A DNA stretch of 64,000 bases from Halomonas denitrificans (GCA_019800895.1 JAHVKF010000003.1:310001-374000), one strand, 5' to 3'. Shown: positions 29,977 through 38,478, counted from the stretch's first letter. Notes: a model not told the origin generated them from the sequence alone. Translations and numbers: made by a program.

Positions 29977-29993
29977 CCGAACCCGGGGTTCGG
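29977..29993 (-). promoter_or_regulatory. leader hairpin of rpsO
   Basis: CCGAACCC and GGGTTCGG form a short stem within the likely rpsO leader, followed on the minus strand by a G-rich then T-rich stretch. Leader structures that bind S15 autoregulate rpsO in several bacteria; whether this one does is not shown by the sequence. Confidence 0.35.
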
Positions 29994-30064
29994 CGGTCGG
30001 CGTCGGGCCGACCGGACAGGCGGGCTTTGTGCAAAAGCCACGATCACCACGAATCAAGCACGCC

Positions 30065-30094
30065 ATTATACGTGCTGTTTCGTGTCCGGGGCAA
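30065..30094 (-). promoter_or_regulatory. candidate sigma-70 promoter for rpsO-pnp
   Basis: On the minus strand TTGCCC and TATAAT are separated by 18 bases. Transcription would begin near 30058 and give a leader of about 170 bases before the rpsO start. Confidence 0.6.
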
Positions 30095-30129
30095 GAGGTT
30101 CGGCGACGATCCGCGACCGGTCGGTCCGC

Positions 30130-32466
30130 TCAGCGAGTGAGGCGCTGGCGGGCGCGGGCGAACAGGGATCCGTCGGGGAATCGGCCGTCGATGCGCTTGC
30201 CCGGATGCTGGCCGGCCAGCAGCTCGATCGCCTGGGCCACGCTGCCGACGGCGAAGACCTGGAACAGATCGTTACCGGAGGCCTGCACGATGCGCGGGCC
30301 CAGCATCAGTTCGTCGCGCTGCACCGCCGGAATCGCCACGCCGGCCCCGGATGGACCGGTGCCGCCGCCCGATCGACGGCCGCTGCGGTAGCAGCTCTCG
30401 AACAGCGACTCGATCCGCTCGTTCAGCTCGGTCACGGGCAGCACCCGGCCGGTCAGGTCGATGTCGCCGATCAGCGCGATGTCCTGGCGAAGCGGCGTGC
30501 GCGTGACCTGGCTGAGCAGGGCGACCAGCGCCGCCAGGGAAAACGTCTCGCCCGGCGCATCGGTGACCACCGAGCCGTCGGCCGCGATCAGCTCCAGCGC
30601 CGCATGCAGGCCGGGCTCGTTGTCGAGGCCCAGGAGGGAGCCGAGCAGGATTTCGAGCTGGTCCTCGGTGCCCGCGCGGTCCTGCAACCCGACCGGGACG
30701 CGGATCGACGCATGGCGGGCCGGCAGGCTCGCGCACTGGAGCCGGAGCACGCGCGCGGCGCCGCGTGTTCCGTCGTCGCGGCGGGCCAGCAGGTGGACCT
30801 GGCCGGGCATCGAGCGGGCGCCGGGGAACGCCGCGCTGCCCTGGGCTTCGTCGCCCTGCAGGCGCAGCAGGGGCACGGTGGCCTGTTCGATCGCGAACTC
30901 GACGTGGGCAGCCTCGACCTTCGAATCGCCGGCCTGGCGGGCCAGCCTGGCCGCGGCGCGGGCCCGGGCGAGCAGCCGGTCCAGGGAGGTCGACAATCCG
31001 CCGCGGCCGTCCAGCCGGGCGGCTTCTTCGACCAGGCGGGCCCGCGCACCGGCGTCGAAGGGCGGCAACTCCAGGCGCTCGCACTCGTTGACGAGCAGTG
31101 CGGACAGGGCGCGGACGTTGTGCTCGTCGCGCGAGACCCGGTCGGGCAGGTCGATGACCTGGTCCAGGCTGCGGGCGAGTTCGCCGTGCTCGCGGTTGAG
31201 CTGGCGCCAGGCGTCGAAAGAGCCGATCAGGACCAGCTGCAGCGAGACCGGCACCGCATCGGGTTTCAGCGAGGCTCCGGGTGCACGGCGGTCGATCGAT
31301 TCGATCGACAGTTCACCGGTGGTCAGCGTCCGCTGCAGCCGGTTCAGGCATTCCGGGTGCTCGAGCAGGGCGTCGGCATCGACGATCAACAGTCCGCCGT
31401 TGGCCTGCAGCAGGCTTCCGGCGCGCAGGCCCTGGAACGAGACGGCATCGGCCCGGCCGGCGTGCCAGACGGTGTCGATCGAACCGAACAGGTTGCGCGC
31501 GCTCGGGTGTTTCTCGATCACGACCGGGGCCGTGCCGTCGGGGTCGACGGCGATCAGCAGATTGGCGCCGTAGCGGCCTTCCAGGTCCAGGTCCGCCGCC
31601 CGGCCACCGCCGACGCCGTGTTCGAGCACGTCCTCGAGGATCGCCTCGAGATGGCGGGCGACCTCGGGGTGGCCGATCTGGTCGTCGACGCTGCGCATCA
31701 GGCCGGCCAGCAGGCGGCGCGCTTCGCTCTGCACCAGGCGGTTGGCCAGGTCCTGGCTGCGACGCCAGATCTCGTTCACCCGGGTCGTCAGGCGGGCCAG
31801 TTCGTCCTGCTCGTCCCGGATGATCTCGCGGATCTTGCGGTATTCCTCGCGGTCGACCTGGCCCTTGGAGACCAGGTTGGCCAGGTCGTCCTGGGAAATC
31901 ACCCGGCCCGTCTGCTTGACGTGGACGGACAGGCGCACCAGGCGGCCGACCTCCTCGCGCACCAGGACCAGCCCGTCCGGGCGGAGCCGCTCGTCCATCG
32001 GGTCGGTGATCTTGCGCATCTCGGCGTCGGCACGATCGTGCAGGGCCTGCAGCCGGTTGCGGATCGGCCGGGCCTCGAGCGCGGGGTCCAGCTGGTCCCG
32101 GATGAAGCGGATGACCGATCGCAGTTCGGCACGGACCTTGCGGCCCATGCCGGCCGGCAGGCGGAGCAGGCGGGGCTGGTGCGGGTGGTCGAAGTTGTAC
32201 ACGAACACCAGGTCGTTGCCGGCCGCCGGCGGGGGCGTCCGGTTCGCCAGGGCGCGTTCCACCAACCGGCGTCGCCCGGTGCCCGGGCGGCCGCGCAGGA
32301 ACAGGTGGGGTTGGTCGCCGTCGTTGCCGCGCAGCGCGTTGCCGAGCGACTCGATCGCGTCTTCGCTGCCGAGCGTGGCGACGGGCGCTTCGCCAGCGGG
32401 CGCATCGAGCAGGTCGGGACGGACGTTCCAGCGAAGCTGGTTGGCCGAGAGTCTGGTGATTGCCAT
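30130..32466 (-). CDS. Lon-like AAA protease homologue with altered catalytic residues
   Basis: A 778-residue LonB/AAA_32-type protein. A P-loop-like LRGRPGTGRRRLV lies at about residues 57-70, with Arg65 in place of the usual Walker Lys. GGLLIVDADALLE looks like Walker B. A helical insertion follows the nucleotide region, and the C-terminal Lon domain reads APGETFSLAALVALLSQVT then LRQDIALIGDIDLTGRVLPV and TELNERIES. In Lon the catalytic Ser and Lys are 43 residues apart; here those positions, 43 apart, are Thr641 and Arg684. So the protease is probably inactive or unusual. It follows rpsO by 244 bp upstream on the same strand. Chaperone-like or regulatory use is possible. Confidence 0.8.
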   Translation of the reverse strand: MAITRLSANQLRWNVRPDLLDAPAGEAPVATLGSEDAIESLGNALRGNDGDQPHLFLRGRPGTGRRRLVERALANRTPPPAAGNDLVFVYNFDHPHQPRLLRLPAGMGRKVRAELRSVIRFIRDQLDPALEARPIRNRLQALHDRADAEMRKITDPMDERLRPDGLVLVREEVGRLVRLSVHVKQTGRVISQDDLANLVSKGQVDREEYRKIREIIRDEQDELARLTTRVNEIWRRSQDLANRLVQSEARRLLAGLMRSVDDQIGHPEVARHLEAILEDVLEHGVGGGRAADLDLEGRYGANLLIAVDPDGTAPVVIEKHPSARNLFGSIDTVWHAGRADAVSFQGLRAGSLLQANGGLLIVDADALLEHPECLNRLQRTLTTGELSIESIDRRAPGASLKPDAVPVSLQLVLIGSFDAWRQLNREHGELARSLDQVIDLPDRVSRDEHNVRALSALLVNECERLELPPFDAGARARLVEEAARLDGRGGLSTSLDRLLARARAAARLARQAGDSKVEAAHVEFAIEQATVPLLRLQGDEAQGSAAFPGARSMPGQVHLLARRDDGTRGAARVLRLQCASLPARHASIRVPVGLQDRAGTEDQLEILLGSLLGLDNEPGLHAALELIAADGSVVTDAPGETFSLAALVALLSQVTRTPLRQDIALIGDIDLTGRVLPVTELNERIESLFESCYRSGRRSGGGTGPSGAGVAIPAVQRDELMLGPRIVQASGNDLFQVFAVGSVAQAIELLAGQHPGKRIDGRFPDGSLFARARQRLTR

Positions 32467-32555
32467 GGCCCCCCGGCTCCTGTTCGTTGTCTGGCCGCCA
32501 TTCTAGCGGCGAACCGGGACGATGCCCAGCCGCAGGGAGATTCGCGGTCGCGGGC

Positions 32556-33494
32556 TCAGCCGTCGAGGCGCGCCCGGGCCAGCCGTTCCGTGTAGCTGGT
32601 CCAGGCCTCGGCCACGGTACAGGGGTTCTCGAGCATCGGCAGATGGCCGGTGTCGGGCAGCAGCAGCGTCTCGGCCGACGGCATCCGTTCGGCGATGGCC
32701 GCGGCGCCGGCCGGATTCAGGACCTGATCGGAGCGACCCCAGACGACCAGCGCGGGCACCTGCAGGCCGTCGACGATGCGCTCGAGGGGTTCGGAGTCGA
32801 AGCGGATGGCGTCGAACGCGCGCTGGTGGTCGACGGCTCGACCGGCCGCCCGCGAGGCCAGGAAACGGGCCAGCGGCCCTGGAATCCAGGGCGGGTGCAC
32901 GAAGCAGTAGTCGATCAGGCGATGAAAATCCGCCAGGTGGCGGATGATCAGCGGATTGTGCCGTTCCTCGGAGATTTCCTGGAACAACGGTGAATGCGGT
33001 ACACCCTCCACGCCGCCGGGCGCCAGTAGCCACAGCGCGCGAACGCGGTCGGGCACGCGCCGGGCCACCTCGGCCGCGATGTACCCGCCCATCGAGCTTC
33101 CACCCAGGTAGCAGCGCTGGATGTCCGCGGCATCCATCCACTCGATGACCCGGTCGGCCTGGGCGCTGATCCGGTAGTCGAGCGCGCCGTCGACACGGGT
33201 ATCTCCGAACCCGGGGAGGTCGGGCGCGAGCACGCGGAAGTGACGGGACAGGTAGCGGGCGACCCGGGTGAAATGGTCGGCATCGGCATTGAACCCATGG
33301 AGGAGTACCAGCGGTTCGCCGTGCCCGCCCTCCAGCGCGTGCCAGTCGATCGCTCCGGTCCGCAGGCGGCTCGACTTCAGGCGCCCGTGCCGCCTGTCAA
33401 GGGCACGGAAGATCCGCGCGACCGGTGACGGCCACACCCGCCACAGAACAAGGGCGAGCAGCAGCGCGAGTCCCAGCGTCAGCAACGGCGTCAT
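32556..33494 (-). CDS. membrane-anchored alpha/beta hydrolase (lipase-like)
   Basis: A 312-residue protein with an N-terminal hydrophobic anchor (LLTLGLALLLALVLWRVW), then an alpha/beta hydrolase domain. Seen: oxyanion VLLHGFNADADHF, nucleophile elbow LGGSSMGGYIAAE, Asp in VVWGRSDQVLNP and His in LPDTGHLPMLEN. The three catalytic elements are complete. Substrate not known; esterase or lipase action is the usual guess for this layout. It stands between the Lon homologue and a gene-free 231 bp. Confidence 0.83.
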   Translation of the reverse strand: MTPLLTLGLALLLALVLWRVWPSPVARIFRALDRRHGRLKSSRLRTGAIDWHALEGGHGEPLVLLHGFNADADHFTRVARYLSRHFRVLAPDLPGFGDTRVDGALDYRISAQADRVIEWMDAADIQRCYLGGSSMGGYIAAEVARRVPDRVRALWLLAPGGVEGVPHSPLFQEISEERHNPLIIRHLADFHRLIDYCFVHPPWIPGPLARFLASRAAGRAVDHQRAFDAIRFDSEPLERIVDGLQVPALVVWGRSDQVLNPAGAAAIAERMPSAETLLLPDTGHLPMLENPCTVAEAWTSYTERLARARLDG

Positions 33495-33725
33495 CGGTCC
33501 CCGGTGATAGAATGCCGACGTCTAGTTTAGTGGGATTCGCAGCCCCGGGGTGGGCCTCCGGCGGCCAGCCTCGAGGACCGGCAATCCGGGGTGCCCGACC
33601 GGAACCGACGCCGGGTCTCCGTTCCCGCTGAGCGCATCCTGCACGGATCGCCGGTCGTCCGACCGTCGTGCTCCGACGACTCGAAGCCAACCGCCCCGGG
33701 ACGGGGCTCGACATTCCGCGGCGGC

Positions 33726-34508
33726 ATGAACGATTCCACCAACGACCAATTCGAACGTGACGGATACCGGGTGGTCCCGGGCCTCTGCCCCGCCGGCCGC
33801 GTGGCCGCGATGCGCCATGCCGCGGAGCGCGCGCTGTCGAGGCGCGCATCGCCGTTCGAGCTCGAGCGCGAGGTCGGATATCCCGGCGCGCCTTCGGCTC
33901 ACGCGCCCGGAAGCGAGACGATCCGTCGCCTGCTCGACGCGCTGGCCCTCGACCCGGTGTTCTCCGACTGGGCCTGCGCCCCGGACCTGGTGGCGTACGT
34001 CAAGGCCTTCCTGGGGGCCCCGTCGGTTCGCGTGGTGCGCGCCCACCACAACTGCGTGATGACGAAGCTGCCCGAGTTTTCCAGCGCCACCGGGTGGCAC
34101 CAGGACCTGCGCTACTGGTCCTACCGGCGTCCGGATCTTGTCAATGCCTGGACCGCGCTCGGCCACGAAGCCCGGGGCAACGGCGGAATGCGCGTGATTC
34201 CCGGCTCGCACCGGGCGAAGTTCGGCAGTGACAGTTTCGATGCCCAACGCTTCTTCCGCGAAGATGCACCGGCCAACCGTTCCTGGTTGGAGCGCGCGGT
34301 GCAGGTCGACCTGGCGCCCGGCGACGTTCTGTTCTTCCACGCCGGTCTGCTTCACGCCGCCGGCCGCAACCTGACCGATCGTCGCAAGCTTTCCGTGGTG
34401 TTTTCCTACCGACCGGCCGACAATCTGCCGATCCCCGGAAGCCGGTCGGCCTCGCGGCCCGACCTCGACCCCGACGCCGCCGTCACCGGGCCGTCCGGAT
34501 GCGACTGA
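33726..34508 (+). CDS. phytanoyl-CoA dioxygenase family protein
   Basis: A 260-residue Fe(II)/2-oxoglutarate oxygenase-like protein. Iron ligands are visible as WHQDLRYW (H and D) and the later histidine in LFFHAGLLHAAG, with an Arg in LTDRRKLSVVFSY for 2-oxoglutarate. Start ATG at 33726; no strong Shine-Dalgarno is seen. The end overlaps the next gene by 10 bp. The substrate is unknown; members hydroxylate diverse small molecules. It lies upstream of the queuosine-precursor transporter gene, but a link between the two is not implied by the sequence. Confidence 0.82.
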   Translation: MNDSTNDQFERDGYRVVPGLCPAGRVAAMRHAAERALSRRASPFELEREVGYPGAPSAHAPGSETIRRLLDALALDPVFSDWACAPDLVAYVKAFLGAPSVRVVRAHHNCVMTKLPEFSSATGWHQDLRYWSYRRPDLVNAWTALGHEARGNGGMRVIPGSHRAKFGSDSFDAQRFFREDAPANRSWLERAVQVDLAPGDVLFFHAGLLHAAGRNLTDRRKLSVVFSYRPADNLPIPGSRSASRPDLDPDAAVTGPSGCD

Positions 34509-35038
34509 TCGCTTTCCTCACGCTGGCGATGATGACGATCGTCGCCAGCGCCAACGTGCTGGTCCAGTACCCGGTCAACGACTGGCTGACCTGGGGAGCC
34601 CTGACCTACCCGATCAGCTACTTCGTGACCGATCTCGCCAACCGTCTGCGTGGCCCGCTCGCGGCCCGCCGGGTCGTGTGGGCGGGCTTCGCCCTGGCCG
34701 TCGTGCTCTCGGCCTGGCTGGCGAGCCCGCGGATCGCGCTGGCGTCGGGTGCGGCGTTCCTGGCGTCGCAGATGCTGGACGTGTCGGTCTTCGATCGCCT
34801 GCGTGGCCGCGCCTGGTGGCAGCCGCCGCTGTTTTCGTCGGTGGTCGGCTCGGCGCTGGACACGGCGCTGTTCTTCGCGCTGGCGTTCGCCGGCACGTCG
34901 ATGCCCTGGGTGACGCTGGCGATCGGCGACTACGGGGTCAAGGTGGCGATCGCGCTGGTCATGCTGGCGCCTTGGTGGTGGGTGGCCGTGCGAACGCGGC
35001 GCCTTCCGCCGCCTCGATCGGGCGATTCCGATGGGTGA
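34499..35038 (+). CDS. queuosine precursor transporter (YhhQ-type)
   Basis: A 179-residue integral membrane protein with about six hydrophobic segments. The YhhQ signatures seen are LTYPISYFVTDLANRL near the N-terminus, FLASQMLDVSVFDRLR and the end AIGDYGVKVAIALVMLAP. The family imports queuine precursors such as preQ0/preQ1 for tRNA modification by Tgt, whose gene is at 15628. Start overlaps the preceding dioxygenase stop by 10 bp; its end overlaps the DMT gene by 8 bp. Confidence 0.85.
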   Translation: MRLIAFLTLAMMTIVASANVLVQYPVNDWLTWGALTYPISYFVTDLANRLRGPLAARRVVWAGFALAVVLSAWLASPRIALASGAAFLASQMLDVSVFDRLRGRAWWQPPLFSSVVGSALDTALFFALAFAGTSMPWVTLAIGDYGVKVAIALVMLAPWWWVAVRTRRLPPPRSGDSDG

Positions 35039-35906
35039 GTTCTTCTCGGTCGCCTGTGCCGCGGTCTGGGCCATGGCGGTGGTGCTGTTCCGACGGTCGG
35101 GCGAGACGCTGCCGGCCTTCGAACTGAACCTGTTCAAGAACCTGCTCGGCGTGGCCCTGCTGATTCCCACCGTGTTGCTGACGGAGGGTCTCACGCTGCC
35201 GACCTATTCGGCCGCGGAGTGGGGCCTGGTCGCGGTCTCGGGCGTGATCGGCATCGCGATCGCCGATACCTGGTACCTGCGCGCCCTGAACCTGATGGGG
35301 GCGGCACGGACCGGCGTCACGGCCAGCTTGTACAGCCCCTTCGTCATTCTTCTTTCCATCCTGTTTCTCGGCGAAACGCTGGCGCCGTGGCAGATGGCCG
35401 GCTTCGTCCTGGTCCTGGCCGGCATCCTGCTGGTGACGTGGCGGACGAACCGGATGGACGTCTCGTTGCGGGCGCTCCGGCTGGGCGTTGCGTTCGGGGC
35501 CGGTTCGGTCCTGCTGATGGCCACCGGCGTGGTGATGGTCAAACCGGTGCTCGAGGGCGACGACTTCTTCTGGACCGTGCTGCTGCGCCTCGCCGCCGGC
35601 ACCGTCGCCATGCTGGCGCTGGTGGCCGCGACCGGTTCCGCGGGGCGGGTCATGGCCCGCTACCGCGAACCGCAGCCGTGGCGGACCATTGTCGTGGCCT
35701 CGTTCCTCGGCACCTACCTGTCGATGATCCTGTGGCTGGCCGGCTACCGGCTGACCGACGCCTCGGTCGCCTCGGTACTCAACGAGACCGCGGCGGCCTT
35801 CATCGTCCTGTTCTCGTGGTGGGTGCTGAAGGAAGAACTGAGCCCGCGCAGGATCTTCGGCGTGCTCCTGACCTTTGCCGGCGTCAGCGTGATCGTTTCG
35901 CTCTGA
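35031..35906 (+). CDS. EamA-family (DMT) transporter
   Basis: A 291-residue membrane protein with two EamA repeats, about ten helices. First half: VSGVIGIAIADTWYLRALNLM and LYSPFVILLSILFLGETLAPWQ. Second half: LGTYLSMILWLAGYRLTD, NETAAAFIVLFSWWVLKEELS. Overlaps the queuosine-precursor transporter by 8 bp and converges with the DUF2937 gene, their ends overlapping by 23 bp. Substrate unknown. Confidence 0.85.
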   Translation: MGEFFSVACAAVWAMAVVLFRRSGETLPAFELNLFKNLLGVALLIPTVLLTEGLTLPTYSAAEWGLVAVSGVIGIAIADTWYLRALNLMGAARTGVTASLYSPFVILLSILFLGETLAPWQMAGFVLVLAGILLVTWRTNRMDVSLRALRLGVAFGAGSVLLMATGVVMVKPVLEGDDFFWTVLLRLAAGTVAMLALVAATGSAGRVMARYREPQPWRTIVVASFLGTYLSMILWLAGYRLTDASVASVLNETAAAFIVLFSWWVLKEELSPRRIFGVLLTFAGVSVIVSL

Positions 35907-36411
35907 CCGCTGCGCCGTTCGCGTCCGCCTGGCGCCGGTTGCGATACCAGCGCACGCCGCCGATCGGTGCGCGGCAGAGCAGTTCGTAGGCGATCACCGC
36001 GACGACGATCCCGATGCCGGTCCAGGTCAGCGAGGCGGGATCGAGCGGGATGGCCGGGACGAAGTCGCCGGCAGCTCGTTCGGCAATCGACCACTCGCCG
36101 CGGCGCAGCAGGGTCAGGGGTCGGAGCAGGGGCGGCGTGTCCCGGAGCTGGGCCTGCAGGGCGAGCAGCTGGTCGAGGCGCACCTGCAGTTCGGCGATCG
36201 CCGTGGCGCGGCCGTCGGGCGCAAGCCATGGCAGCAGTTCTCCCTGCCGGATCTTCTCGATCGTCCTCTGGGCCTCGTCGACGTGCCCCCCGAGCCGCTG
36301 CAGGTAGGCCTGGGTGAAGGCTGGCGCCTGGGAAAATCCCAGCCCGCCGGCACCGCCGAACGCGGCGCTGCCGAGGTGGTCCATCCGTCGCCCGACCCAG
36401 CCCATGGTCAA
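35884..36411 (-). CDS. DUF2937 family protein
   Basis: A 175-residue protein. The region SQAPAFTQAYLQRLGGHVDEAQRTI fits the DUF2937 pattern of a pore-like N-terminal part followed by an AQRxxxK helix; a hydrophobic segment (TWTGIGIVVAVIAYELLC) lies near the C-terminus and a basic tail ends it. Its ATG overlaps the yidD stop (ATGA), so the two form one minus-strand unit. Role not known. The alternative ATG two codons in changes little. Confidence 0.68.
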   Translation of the reverse strand: MTMGWVGRRMDHLGSAAFGGAGGLGFSQAPAFTQAYLQRLGGHVDEAQRTIEKIRQGELLPWLAPDGRATAIAELQVRLDQLLALQAQLRDTPPLLRPLTLLRRGEWSIAERAAGDFVPAIPLDPASLTWTGIGIVVAVIAYELLCRAPIGGVRWYRNRRQADANGAAVRAKRSR

Positions 36412-36851
36412 GCGCGTTCCGCGCGGCCGTCGGTTTCGGCCGGCGTCGCGGTGCGATCGTTGCCCGGATCGCCATTCGGCTCGGTGAGCACCGCTGCGCG
36501 ATCACTGCCCGTATCGTCACTCGGCTCGGTCGGCATCGCTGCGCGATCGCTGCCCGTATCGTCACTCGGCTCGGTCAGCATCGCTGCGCGATCGCTGCCC
36601 GTATCGTCACTCGGCTCGGTCAGCATCGCTGCGCGATCGCTGCCCGGCACGGGATCCACTCCGCCGGCGCAGAACGGCTGGCAGCGCAGGATGCGCTTGA
36701 AGCCCATCCAGCTCCCGCGCCCGGCGCCGTAGAGTTCGATCGCTTCCTCCGTGTAGCGCGAGCAGCTCGGCGTGAACCGGCACTGCTGGCCGATCACCGG
36801 CGAAAGCGTCCGGCGGTAGAGGTGGATCAGTGCGATCAGGAGCCTTTGCAT
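36408..36851 (-). CDS. yidD: YidD membrane-insertion factor with a repetitive C-terminal tail
   Basis: The first 70 residues are a normal YidD: MQRLLIALIHLYRR, then CRFTPSCSRYTEEAI, then FKRILRCQPFCAGGVDPVP. YidD helps insertion of inner-membrane proteins by YidC. The start at 36851 is chosen because that is the family's usual N-terminus, 17 codons after a possible upstream ATG. An added tail of about 75 residues follows, made of four 15-residue copies of the type GSDRAAMLTEPSDDT, encoded by 45-bp DNA repeats. The tail is polar and probably disordered. DUF2937 follows with an ATGA overlap. Confidence 0.85.
   Translation of the reverse strand: MQRLLIALIHLYRRTLSPVIGQQCRFTPSCSRYTEEAIELYGAGRGSWMGFKRILRCQPFCAGGVDPVPGSDRAAMLTEPSDDTGSDRAAMLTEPSDDTGSDRAAMPTEPSDDTGSDRAAVLTEPNGDPGNDRTATPAETDGRAERA
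36451..36647. repeat. 45-bp minisatellite in the yidD 3' end
   Basis: Four whole units occupy 36451-36495, 36496-36540, 36541-36585 and 36586-36630, and a partial fifth runs to about 36647. The middle units differ by only a few bases, for example gatcgc/gatcac. Unit length 45 keeps the frame, so copies add or remove 15 residues at a time. The outer unit is the most divergent, as expected of slippage or unequal crossing-over. Confidence 0.85.
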
Positions 36852-36857
36852 CCGTAC

Positions 36858-36888
36858 TTGTGTCCGTGCCCGTAACGAGGTATATAAT
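36858..36888 (+). promoter_or_regulatory. candidate promoter for dksA
   Basis: TATAAT at 36883-36888 is preceded by TTGTGT at 36858-36863, a 19-base gap, slightly long. The dksA start follows at 36932, leaving a leader near 37 bases. It also lies beside the start of yidD on the other strand. Confidence 0.45.
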
Positions 36889-36931
36889 CGCCGGTTTGTC
36901 AACGCGCTGGCTGAACCATCGGGAATAATCC

Positions 36932-37360
36932 ATGTCGACCGAGCGAGTGAAACTGCCGAAGAACTACCGGCCTTCCGAAAAGGAAGAATACATGAACGCC
37001 AAGCAGCTGGAATTCTTCCGCCAGAAGCTGCTGGACTGGCGCCAGGAACTGATCGACGAATCGCAGGAGACGATCAACAACCTCCGCGGCGAAGTGCGCG
37101 ACGTCGGCGACGAGGCCGAGCGGGCCTCGCGCGAGACCGAGAACAGCCTCGAGCTCCGGACCCGCGATCGCTATCGCAAGCTCCTGGGCAAGATCGACCA
37201 GGCGCTGTCGAGGATCGACGACGGCAGCTACGGCTACTGCGAAGAGACCGGCGAGGAGATCGGCCTGGCCCGCCTCGAGGCACGCCCGATCGCCACCCTG
37301 TGTCTCGATGCGCAGGAACGCTGGGAGCTGAAACAGAAGCAGATGCGCGACAGCCGCTGA
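36932..37360 (+). CDS. dksA: RNA polymerase-binding transcription factor DksA
   Basis: A 142-residue DksA with the coiled-coil region (EFFRQKLLDWRQELIDE ... GEVRDVGDEAERASRE) and its acidic tip-type residues. It binds the polymerase secondary channel with ppGpp in the stringent response. In the zinc-finger region the sequence is YCEETGEEIGLARL and ATLCLDAQERWE, so the four positions that are Cys in E. coli DksA are C, T, C, A. This reduced-cysteine form is known in other gammaproteobacteria and does not by itself mean loss of function. A promoter is proposed at 36858. Confidence 0.93.
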   Translation: MSTERVKLPKNYRPSEKEEYMNAKQLEFFRQKLLDWRQELIDESQETINNLRGEVRDVGDEAERASRETENSLELRTRDRYRKLLGKIDQALSRIDDGSYGYCEETGEEIGLARLEARPIATLCLDAQERWELKQKQMRDSR

Positions 37361-37461
37361 ACGCGGCACCACGCTCGTCGTTGCCGGTCGCGGCGGGGGT
37401 GGGTCTACGGTATGATGAGACCGTTTTTCCGATCTCCAACCCTATGGGAGTGATCAACGCT

Positions 37462-38478
37462 ATGAAACGTCTGGCATTGGCAATCTGCGGAGCGCTGGCG
37501 GCGAACGCTGCGGTCGCGCAGGACGAACTCTTCGACGATCGTTGGTACGTCACCGGTATCGGCGGCGCCGCGCTGGTCGACGAGGACCGGTTGGCTGACG
37601 ACGACTGGCCGTACTACGGCGTGTCGATCGGCAAGTTCTTCTCGCCCAATTTCAGCCTCGAGTTGCAGATCGACGCCTACGAATCCGAGTTCGAGGGCAA
37701 CGCTCTGACGGTGCCGGCCGGCGCCGACTCGAGCTTCGAGAACGTGGGCTACGGGCTGTTCGGCCGCTACCACTGGGGCCAGTACTCGAACTGGCGCCCG
37801 TTCGTGCTGGCCGGCGTCGGTCTGCAGGAACACGACAATTTCCTCGACGACGGGCGTGATGCGTTCGCGTCGGTCGGCCTGGGCGCGACCGCCCAGTTCG
37901 GCGACCACTGGAGCCTGCGTACGCAGTTCGAGGCGCGCTACGACAACGATCGGGCGACCTTCGACAACGACAACGGTTTCCTCGACGGCATCTTTTCGCT
38001 GGGCCTGAGCTACAAGTTCGGCGAGCCGCCGCGTCCGCCGGCACCGGAACCGGAGCCCGAGCCGTACGTCGCACCGGAACCGGCTCCCGCGCCGGCGCCT
38101 GCTCCCGCACCGGCGCCCGAACCCGAGGTCATTCTGGAGCTGGACTCCACCGTGACCTTCGAGTTCGATTCGTCCGTGTTGCTGCCGGCCGCGGAGCGTG
38201 AGCTCGACGGTGTGGTCGGCACCCTGAGCGATGCCGACACGATCGTTTCGATCGAGATCGCCGGCCATACGGACAGCATCGGTACCGATGAGTACAACCA
38301 GGGACTGTCCGAGCGGCGCGCCCAGTCGGTCGCCGACTACCTGGTTTCCCGGGGCGTGCCCCGCGACCGGATGGATGTGGTCGGCTACGGCGAATCGCGG
38401 CCGAAGGTGCCGAACACCTCGCCGGAGAATCGCCGCATGAACCGCCGCGTCGTGATTTCGGTGGTTGCGCGCGACTGA
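37462..38478 (+). CDS. OmpA-family outer-membrane protein
   Basis: A 338-residue protein with signal peptide (LALAICGALAANAAVA), an eight-strand OmpA-like beta barrel (GNAWYVTG-type DRWYVTGIGGAALV, later YGLFGRYHWGQYSNW and FSLGLSYKFGE), a proline/alanine/glutamate-rich linker, then an OmpA C-terminal peptidoglycan domain (LDSTVTFEFDSSVLLP, IEIAGHTDSIGTDEYN, LSERRAQSVADYL). The Asp and Arg of the diaminopimelate pocket (HTDS; NRRMNRRV) are kept. The start at 37462 with GGGAG upstream is chosen over ATG 37444. TATGAT at 37411 may be a -10 box. Terminator follows at 38530. Confidence 0.88.
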   Translation: MKRLALAICGALAANAAVAQDELFDDRWYVTGIGGAALVDEDRLADDDWPYYGVSIGKFFSPNFSLELQIDAYESEFEGNALTVPAGADSSFENVGYGLFGRYHWGQYSNWRPFVLAGVGLQEHDNFLDDGRDAFASVGLGATAQFGDHWSLRTQFEARYDNDRATFDNDNGFLDGIFSLGLSYKFGEPPRPPAPEPEPEPYVAPEPAPAPAPAPAPAPEPEVILELDSTVTFEFDSSVLLPAAERELDGVVGTLSDADTIVSIEIAGHTDSIGTDEYNQGLSERRAQSVADYLVSRGVPRDRMDVVGYGESRPKVPNTSPENRRMNRRVVISVVARD

